From Desmodus rotundus (lineage: Eukaryota > Chordata > Mammalia > Chiroptera > Phyllostomidae), in NCBI RefSeq assembly GCF_022682495.2, contig NC_071395.1:56683242-56747241 (forward strand): DNA of 64,000 nucleotides. The letters are read 5' to 3'. Position numbers and translations under genes: made by a program. Positions within the stretch are counted from its first letter, which is position 1, and each line of letters begins with the position of its first letter. Shown here piece after piece: positions 57,401-64,000 of this stretch. The notes under the pieces are model-generated. The model made no database searches. It was not told the DNA's origin and saw nothing but the letters and a program-made list of their open reading frames with translations.

Positions 57401-59401
57401 GTTTTAAAGGATGCATAGGAGTTTGCTAGACAGACAAGAAAGGTGAGTAAACCCTGCAAGGGCAGAGACCTTGCCTGCTTTTTCCCCATTTTGTGTCCTT
57501 AGCACCCAGCATGGGGCAATAAATATTATTATGTGGGTGTTCCAGGCAGAGCACAGCCTTTTGCAAAGGCTGGGTATGTGAAATGGTGCCATGTGATGAG
57601 GGCAGGGCATCAGGCAATGAATGGTGGGCTTTGAGGCAGGGTGCATCAGTAGAGACCTGAGATTATGAGCTGCCATTGTTCTCATGTGTTCTCCCTTGTC
57701 CCTGAAGCTCATGGAGACCTGTAAGCACCATGGCTTCAGTGGACCCCCTTTTGGGCACCCTTGGGTGAGGGAAGAACCTGGAGCTGGGATCCAGACTACC
57801 AGCCCACTTCCAAATGCACTTAGTTGGGGGTGTCACTCGGATGGTTGGGACAACCACCAAGGAGAAGACTGCAGATGCCCTGCAGTGGAGGTGTGAGGAC
57901 AGGAAGCCAGGCTGGGCATGTGCCCACATGCCCCAGTGGGTGCATGGGGTCAAGTCAGCCTTGCTTGTGAGTGAAGGTGGTTTCTTAACTAGAGAGGTGA
58001 ACCCCCCAGGTAAAAGTCCTCACTTGTACCTTTCCATCTGTCTATTCTGTCTGGGCTGCTTGAGCCCTGTGTGTCGAAACTAGCCACTGCTGGCATCCTT
58101 GATCCTTGATCATTTGCCAGGCTACTGCCGCCTGGTGCTCTCCCCCCCCCCCGCCCCCCCGCCCCGAGTGTCCAGTGGCAGGGGCCACTGCCAATCACTT
58201 ATTAACCCTGAATGCAGGATTCCCCAGTGTGGTGGCGGGGGAGGTAGGATGCTCCTTTATCCATGCTCCCCCAATCTCATCCATCCTGACAGAGTTAAAC
58301 ATGAGTCCTGCCCCCACTGCCCCCCACCCCAGCCTGAGGAGCTCCTGCTTCTTCCCTGTGTCCACAGGGACATGTAAGCCACACCCCCAACCCCCTGCTT
58401 GTCTTGTTCAACAATGAGCCCAGCTCCTGCCCCCAAAATCCCTCACCCATCCTGGTTCACCCAGTTCCTCAGACTCTAAGAATTTTTCTTTTTTCAGTAT
58501 TTGACTTGTGATACTGTGATTTATAATAAGAAATACAAATTTTGCCCTTGTCACCTGTCCTGGCACAGAGCTCCTAAAACTGGGAACTGAGAGGGACAGA
58601 GGTATCTTGTTACTTTAACAAGGTGACTTTGGAAAGCCCCTTGGTCACCTAAGGATGAGGGCCAGTTGTCAGGGGACCCAACCATGTGTCAGAGGGTTGG
58701 AGCTGTCACACCTGCCCAGGACCTCCTGGGCAGAGAGATGGCTAGAAGGTATTTGCACAGTAGCCAATGAATTCACCCATCAGGCCTGTGTAGTGAAGAC
58801 TCTGGAGAAACCCAATAGGACAGGGCTCAGAGAGCCTTGGGGTTGTGAACATGTTGGGGTTTGAGGAGAGGGTGCCTGGGCCAGGTGTGGGGGCTCTGTG
58901 CCCTTCCCTATACAGGCCCCAAGTACGTCTTCCATCAGGCTGTTCCTGACTGAGACCCTTTATAACAAAGCAGTGACCTAGTAAGTAACATTTCTGAGTT
59001 CTGTGGGCTGCTCTAGCAAATTCATCAAACCTGAGAAGTAGACAGTGGGAACCTCTGATTTGTAGCCCATCATGGGTCAGAAGCCCAGTGAATTTGCTGT
59101 AGGACAGAGCCCTTAACCTGAGGGATCTGACATTGTCTCCAGATGACGTCAGGATTGAGTCGAAGTGTAGGGTGCCCCACTGCTGTCATAAAATTGCCTG
59201 CTGCTGTGGCAAGCAAACCCCCATGCTGGACCTCAGATCATAACCATAGCTTTTAAAAATACAAATGGTTCAATTTGCACAGAGTAAAGGGCCCATGTCA
59301 TAGATGCACAACTCAGTGACTTTTTTCAACCAGAATAGCCTTAACACCTGATCAGGTGACTGAGCCTTCCAGCCCTCTGCATGGCCCCTCCTGGTGGCCA
59401 G
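54411..59401. other. Long single-copy region with MIR and L2 pieces
   Basis: L2-like at 55130-55330, MIR at 56535-56625 (minus), L2 end at 57440-57545, C-rich run at 58141-58165. GC-rich short frames occur throughout. I searched for recognisable protein motifs and splice-paired frames and found none. Confidence 0.45.
57440..57545 (+). repeat. L2 3' end
   Basis: ccctgcaagggcagagacct, ccttagcacccagcatgggg and caataaatattattatg in L2 order. Confidence 0.6.
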
Positions 59402-59824
59402 CCATGTGGCAGGCAGCATAATGCCCCTTTACAATGTCCATGTCCTAATCCTGGGACCTGGGAACAAAGTACCTCACATGGCAAAGGGGGATTGAGTTTG
59501 CAGATGGAATTAAGGTTGCTAACAGGCTAAGCCTGAGATGGGAGATGACCCTGGATTACTTGTGAGGCCCAAAGTAATCTCAGGGGTCCTTATAAGAAGG
59601 AGGCAGGAGGGTCAGAGAGACATTTAAAAATGTTATGCTCCTGGCCTTGAAGGAAGAGGAAGGGGCCGTGAGCCAAGGAATACAGGCACCTCTAGGAGCT
59701 AGAAAAGGCACAAAAACACATTCTCTCCTGGAACTTCCAGAAGGATTGCGGCCCTGCTGACACGTTAATGTTAGCCCTGCAAGATCCTTTTCAGACTTCT
59801 GACCCTCAAAACTGTACAAGAATA

Positions 59825-59835
59825 AATCTATATTG
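59825..59835. repeat. 11-bp target duplication of HAL1 copy 4, left
   Basis: aatctatattg, exact match to 61787-61797, within MaLR sequence, so the insertion point is secure. Confidence 0.85.
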
Positions 59836-61786
59836 GGGTTTTTTTTGGTAAGTAATATTTCTTTAATATATTTATTGATTATGCTATTACAGTTGTCCCA
59901 TTTCCCCCCGCCACTCCACTCCATCCTGCCCACCCCCTCCCTCCCACATTCCCCCCTATAGTTCATGTCCATGGGTCATACTTATAAGTTCTTTGGCTTC
60001 TACATTTCCTACACTATTCTTACCCTCCCCCTGTCTATTTTCCACCTATCATCTATGCTACTTATTCTCTGTACCTTTCCCCCCCTCTCCCCCTCCCACT
60101 CACCTATTGACAACCCTCCATGTGATCTCCATCTCTATGGTCCTGTTCCTGTTCTAGTTGTTTGCCTAGTTTGCTCTTGTTTTTGTTTTAGGTGTCGTTA
60201 CTAACTGTCAGTTTGCTGTCATTTTTACTGTTCATATTTTTTATCTTCTTTTTCTTAGGTAACCCCCTTTAATATTTCATATAATAAGGGCTTGGTGATG
60301 ATGAACTTCTTTTAACTTGACCTTATCTGAGAAGCACTTTATCTTCCCTTCCATTCTAAATGATAGCTTAGCTGGATACAGTAATCTTGGATGTAGGTCC
60401 TTGCCTTTCATGACTTGGAATACTTCTTGCCAGCCCCTTCTTTCTTGCCTGTAAGGTCTCTTTGGAGAAATCAGCTGACAGTCTTATGGGAAGTCCTTTG
60501 TAGGTAACTATCTCCTTTTCTCTTGCTGCTGCTAAGATTCTCTCCTTATTTTTAATCTTGGGTAATGTAATTATGGTGTGCCTTGGTGTGTTCCTGCTTG
60601 GGTCCAGCTTCTTTGGGACTCTCTGAGCTTTCTGGACTTCCTGGAAGTTTATTTCCTTTGCCAGATTAGGGAAGTTCTCCTTCATTATTTGTTCAAATAA
60701 GTTTTCAATTTTTTGTTCTTCCTCTTCTCCTTCTGGAACCCCTATAATTCCGATGTTGGAACGTTTCAAGATGTCCTGGAGGTTCCTAAGTCTCCTCATT
60801 TTTCCAAATTCTTGTTTCTTCATTCTTTTCTGATTGGATGTTTCTTTCTTCCTTCTGGTCCACACCGTTGATTTGAGTCCCAGTTTCCTTCCCATCACTT
60901 TTGGTTCCCTGTACATTTTCCTTTGTTTCTCTTAGCATACGCTTCATTTTTTCATCTGGTTTTCGAACAGATTCAACCAATTCTGTGAGCGTCTTGATAA
61001 TCAGTGTTTTGAACTGTGCATCTGATAGGTTGGCTATCTCTTCCTCGCTTAGTTGTATTTTTTCTGGAGCTTTGAAGTGTTCTGTCATTTGGGGTTTGTT
61101 TGTTTTTTTTGTTTTTGGTTTTTTTTTTTTTTGGTCTTGGCACGTCTGTTACTTTAAAGGGCGGAGCCTTAGGTGTTCCCCGGAGCGGGGTACTGCTGGT
61201 CGCTGCGCTGTGACGCTGTACGTGGGGGAGGGGCCAAGAGGGAGCAATGGCGCCCGCTCCACTCTCCACCAGATTTCAGTCTTTCACTCCGCTACCCACA
61301 ATCAAACTGGGCCCCTCTGGTGCTGGTTCCTGAGTGGGTGGGCTTGTGCACGCCCTAGGCCCCTGTGAGTCTCTCCAACGACCCCTCCCGTGAGGCTGGG
61401 AGTCTCTCCTGCTGCCGCCCCAACCCCCACGGGCGTTTTCAATCAGAGGATTGAGGCTTTATTTATCCGAACTGGAGCCCTGGATTGCACGTTCTGCTTC
61501 ACTCCCCGCCGTTTGTCCGGTTTATCTGTGCGCGAATGTGGGGCCACAGGGTCTGCTAGTGGTCAGACTGCCTGTCCTGTTCGTCCCACACTCCTCCAGT
61601 CTTGGTCCCGCCACGGCCACGCGAGTCCTCTCCGCACCGGCTGCCTATCTCCACCCCTCCTACCGGTCTGGATGAATGTTTCTTTTTTATCTCCTTGGTG
61701 TCGGACTTCCTTGCCGTTGGATTTTCTGTCAGTTCTGGTTGTGCGAGGAGGCGCAGTGTGTCACCTACGCCGCCATCTTGGTTCTC
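59836..61786 (-). mobile_element. HAL1-type (ORF1-only) L1, copy 4 (younger class)
   Basis: About 1.95 kb, minus strand: 5' end gagaaccaagatggcggcg, leader to 61089, frameshifted ORF1 (61088 to about 60276), then the 3' UTR directly, and a tail marked by a T-run at 59839-59846. 11-bp duplications flank it. It lines up with copy 3 from end to end, including the ORF1/3' UTR junction. Confidence 0.92.
60276..61088 (-). pseudogene. HAL1 copy 4 ORF1, frameshifted
   Basis: Starts MTEHFKAPEKIQLSEEEIAN and stays open for 100 codons. Relative to copy 3 it then has a 2-bp deletion near 60790, a 4-bp tandem duplication (ttct) near 60440, and an extra T near 60310. The middle frame (60916-60368) keeps NIGIIGVPEGEEEE and PRHTIITLPKIKNKERIL. 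No large gap, so the damage is recent in kind. Confidence 0.85.
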
Positions 61787-61846
61787 AATCTATATTGTTT
61801 TAAGCCACATAATTCAGCAGTCACAGGAAACCAATATAAGCCTCAT

Positions 61847-62104
61847 AGATTGGTTTTGCCTGGCGTCAAACTTGACATAAATGGAGTTATACATGCCTGC
61901 TTCTCTTCTGGCTTCTTTCTTGAGGGATCTCTGTTCAACTTTTGGGGTCTCTGACTCCAAAATGTCTCTGGAAATGTCCACCCACTTACCCCATCTGGAC
62001 AGGCCACAGCACCGCCTTCTGGTCTCCTCCAGGCCACTTCCTACATGGCATCCCATAGCCCGTGGCTTGCCATCTCACCCAGAATGTAATGAGGAGCTAC
62101 AGAA
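61847..62104. other. Unassigned sequence
   Basis: No gene or repeat recognised. Confidence 0.35.
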
Positions 62105-63010
62105 CCCCCAGACTACACAGGCAGGAGTGTAAAATGGTGCATCCACCTGGAAAACAGTTTGGCAGCTGCTTATAAAGTTAAACACATGACTGTCCCATGA
62201 CCCAGCAATTCCATTCCTCAGACCGACCCAGGAGACATGCAAACTTCTGTTCACACAAGACTAGGATATGAATGTTTATAACAGCTTTGCTCATGATTAC
62301 CCCAAACTAGAAGCATCCCAAATGCCCCTCAACAAGTGACTAATAACTGATTGTGTTATATGCCTGCAGTACGTGCAGTTCCATGTTTAAAAGGAAAACC
62401 ACTATGGCAGATGTAACAACATGGATGGTCTCAAAAACATGATACAGAGGGAAAACAGCAGGCATAAAGATGGAGTCTGCAGTTCCATTTATGTGAAGTT
62501 CTGGAACAGATAAAAGAGCTTCCTTCTCATAGGCCCTCTTATTCATCTGAGAGGCACCCTCACCCCAGTGCAAATTAGAAAAAAAAATTGGCACAGCCCT
62601 GACCTGTGTGGCTCAGTGGGTTGTGTGTCATCCTGCAAACCAAAAAGTCTGGTTCGATTCCTGGTCAGGGCCCATGCCTGGGTTGCTGGCCAGGTCCCCA
62701 GTAGCAGGCGAGTGAGAGGCAACTTATCGATGTTTCTCTTGCACATCAACGTTTCTTTCCCTCTCTTTCATCCTCCCTTCCCCTCTCTGAAAATAAATAA
62801 ATAAAATATTTTTTTGAAATTGGCACAGAGGTGTCCTTTGGACGGCAGAGACAGAGATTGACTGGGAAAGGATACGAGAGATCTTGGTGGAAAAGCAAGA
62901 ATGTTTGTGGTAGGAGACTGGGTTACACAGGTACATGCATTTGCCAAAACTGGGTGACTCGACACTGAAGATTGATGCATGTTGCTCTAAATAAAATTAA
63001 CCTTGAAGGA
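62105..63010 (+). pseudogene. L1M-type 3' fragment with a SINE insertion
   Basis: Sense strand: aggagtgtaaaatggtgcat, cccatgacccagcaattcca, the caaatgcccctcaacaagtg block, then after the SINE gtggtaggagactgggttac and ctctaaataaaattaacc. Old ORF2/3' UTR remnant. Confidence 0.75.
62597..62816 (+). mobile_element. Ves SINE, well bounded
   Basis: Head ccctgacctgtgtggctcag, inner ttcgattcctggtcagggcc, body and gaaaataaataaataaaat tail. The 12-bp duplication aaattggcacag at 62585-62596 and 62817-62828 is exact. Confidence 0.95.
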
Positions 63011-63239
63011 AAAAAAAAACATGAGCAAATATTGAACTCTAGTTATTACTTGCATGCTGAAATATTCAGGGGTAATTTGGCTTGTGTCTGCTGCTGCTTC
63101 TGAAAGACATCCAGAAAAATCAGATGGGCTGCTGAGTGGATAGAGAGATGGATGGAAGCATGGGCAGGTGTGTGAGGAAGCAAACAGGGCAAAGTGAATG
63201 GTAGAACCTAGCAGTGGGTATGTGGGTGTTCACTGTAAA

Positions 63240-63775
63240 CTCTTTTTTCTGTTGGGGCAATCACCTAACTCTTTCTCACAGCCCACAGGCCCTGCCTGAC
63301 CTGCCCTGCCTGGTGCCCTTCCTGCTTTCACCTCCCCATCCTCTCCCTTGCTCACTCTGCTCCCGTCACACAGGCCTCTTTACTGATCCTCCAGCACTCT
63401 AAGCTGAGTCCTGTCTCGGGGCCTTTGCACATGCTGCTGCTTTCTCTGGAAAGCCCCTCTGTACCACCACTATCTTCCTCCACATAAACTCAGGCCTTCC
63501 TCATCTTTAGGTCTCAGCTCAGATGGTTTCTCCTCAGGGAGACCTCCCTTGGGCACCTCATTTAAAGTCAATGCCACCCTGTTTATTTTCCACTAGTCCT
63601 CATCACACTGTGTTATTTCATTTATTATGAATCTATTTATTTGCATATCGGTTGCCTCTCCTGCTGACCTGGGAGCTCCCTGGAGACAGGAATGTGTCTG
63701 CTTTGTTCCTGGCTGTGCCCTCAGCACCCAGCCCAGGTTGGCGTATACAAGTCACTCAGAGAACACTTTATGGGT
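63240..63775 (+). repeat. L2 LINE fragment
   Basis: ggggcctttgcacatgctgc, gtctcagctcagatggtttc and ggagctccctggagacagga follow L2 3' order. About 500 bp, old. Confidence 0.75.
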
Positions 63776-63960
63776 GGGTGGGTGGGTGGATTGATGGGCC
63801 AAACAAATGGATGGATGGGTAGATGGACTAATTTGTATATGGATGGATAGACAGATGGATGGGTGGATGGACAGGTGAATGGAAGGGTGGGTGGGTGAAC
63901 TAAACTAACAGGTAGATATAAAGATGGATGGATGGATGGACAGACAAATGAACAATGAGT
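63768..63960. repeat. Degenerate (GGAT/GGGT)n tetranucleotide repeat
   Basis: gggtgggtgggtgggtggat and gatggatggatggatgg runs separated by variant units. The proline/serine/histidine-rich minus-strand frame here is an artefact of the repeat. Confidence 0.85.
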
Positions 63961-64000
63961 GAACAAACATTCCAAGTGGGGATTGGTGTGAGGCTCTGGA

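Larger units (their letters stand above)
59402..61846 (+). mobile_element. MaLR (MLT1/MST-type) LTR split by HAL1 copy 4
   Basis: 59402-59835 (cataatgcccctttacaatg, ccttataagaaggaggcag, aactgtacaagaataaatct) and 61787-61846 (tattgttttaagccacataa) are the two halves. HAL1 copy 4 inserted near the polyadenylation end. Confidence 0.8.

Noticed and set aside
60901..61803. 155- and 137-codon plus-strand frames
   Set aside because: Antisense to HAL1 copy 4 leader and ORF1. The same apparent protein appears at copy 3 because the element is the same.
1..64000. CRISPR arrays, operons, riboswitches, tRNA or rRNA genes
   Set aside because: None seen. The tRNA-like segments are SINE heads, and the sequence is clearly mammalian.

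Overview
This is a stretch of mammalian nuclear DNA, most likely from a yangochiropteran bat. About fifteen copies of a tRNA-derived SINE with the Ves (bat) head and tail are scattered over both strands, next to young L1 elements, solo retroviral LTRs, MaLR LTRs, old L2/MIR pieces and Tigger-like and hAT-like DNA transposons. Ves SINEs point to bats; the species cannot be read from the window. I found no protein-coding host gene that I could recognise.

Layout: 0-7 kb is old sequence broken up by a Tigger-like element, L1 3' fragments, two Ves SINEs and three LTRs. 8.9-15.8 kb is one full-length L1 on the minus strand with a perfect 16-bp target-site duplication, intact ORF1 (310 aa) and ORF2 (1273 aa), and a long GC-rich 5' UTR. 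16-19 kb has an L1 3' end, a solo LTR inserted in a SINE, and a 13-bp-period minisatellite. 19.3-21.5 kb is the first of four ORF1-only 'half-L1' (HAL1-type) elements. 22-36.4 kb is a dense LTR and SINE region with at least five LTR families and several nested insertions. 38.2-39.9 kb holds HAL1 copy 2. 40-49 kb is mostly single-copy sequence with a CpG island at 43.1-43.9 kb, which is the best candidate for a host promoter. 50.7-52.7 kb is HAL1 copy 3, with an intact 284-codon ORF1. 53-59 kb is mostly single-copy. 59.8-61.8 kb is HAL1 copy 4, inside a MaLR LTR. The last 2 kb hold an L1 3' end with a SINE in it, an L2 and a degenerate tetranucleotide repeat.

The main system: all four HAL1 copies have the order 5' UTR - ORF1 - 3' UTR with no trace of ORF2. 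Two start at the same YY1-like 5' end and at least three have target-site duplications, so they were copied in this form and are not private deletions. Copies 1/2 and 3/4 form an older and a younger sequence class, so an ORF1-only lineage seems to have persisted and evolved. It would need ORF2 protein in trans, and the intact L1 at 8.9-15.8 kb shows that such a source exists in this genome. The HAL1 and L1 3' ends share a short terminal block, which fits shared recognition.
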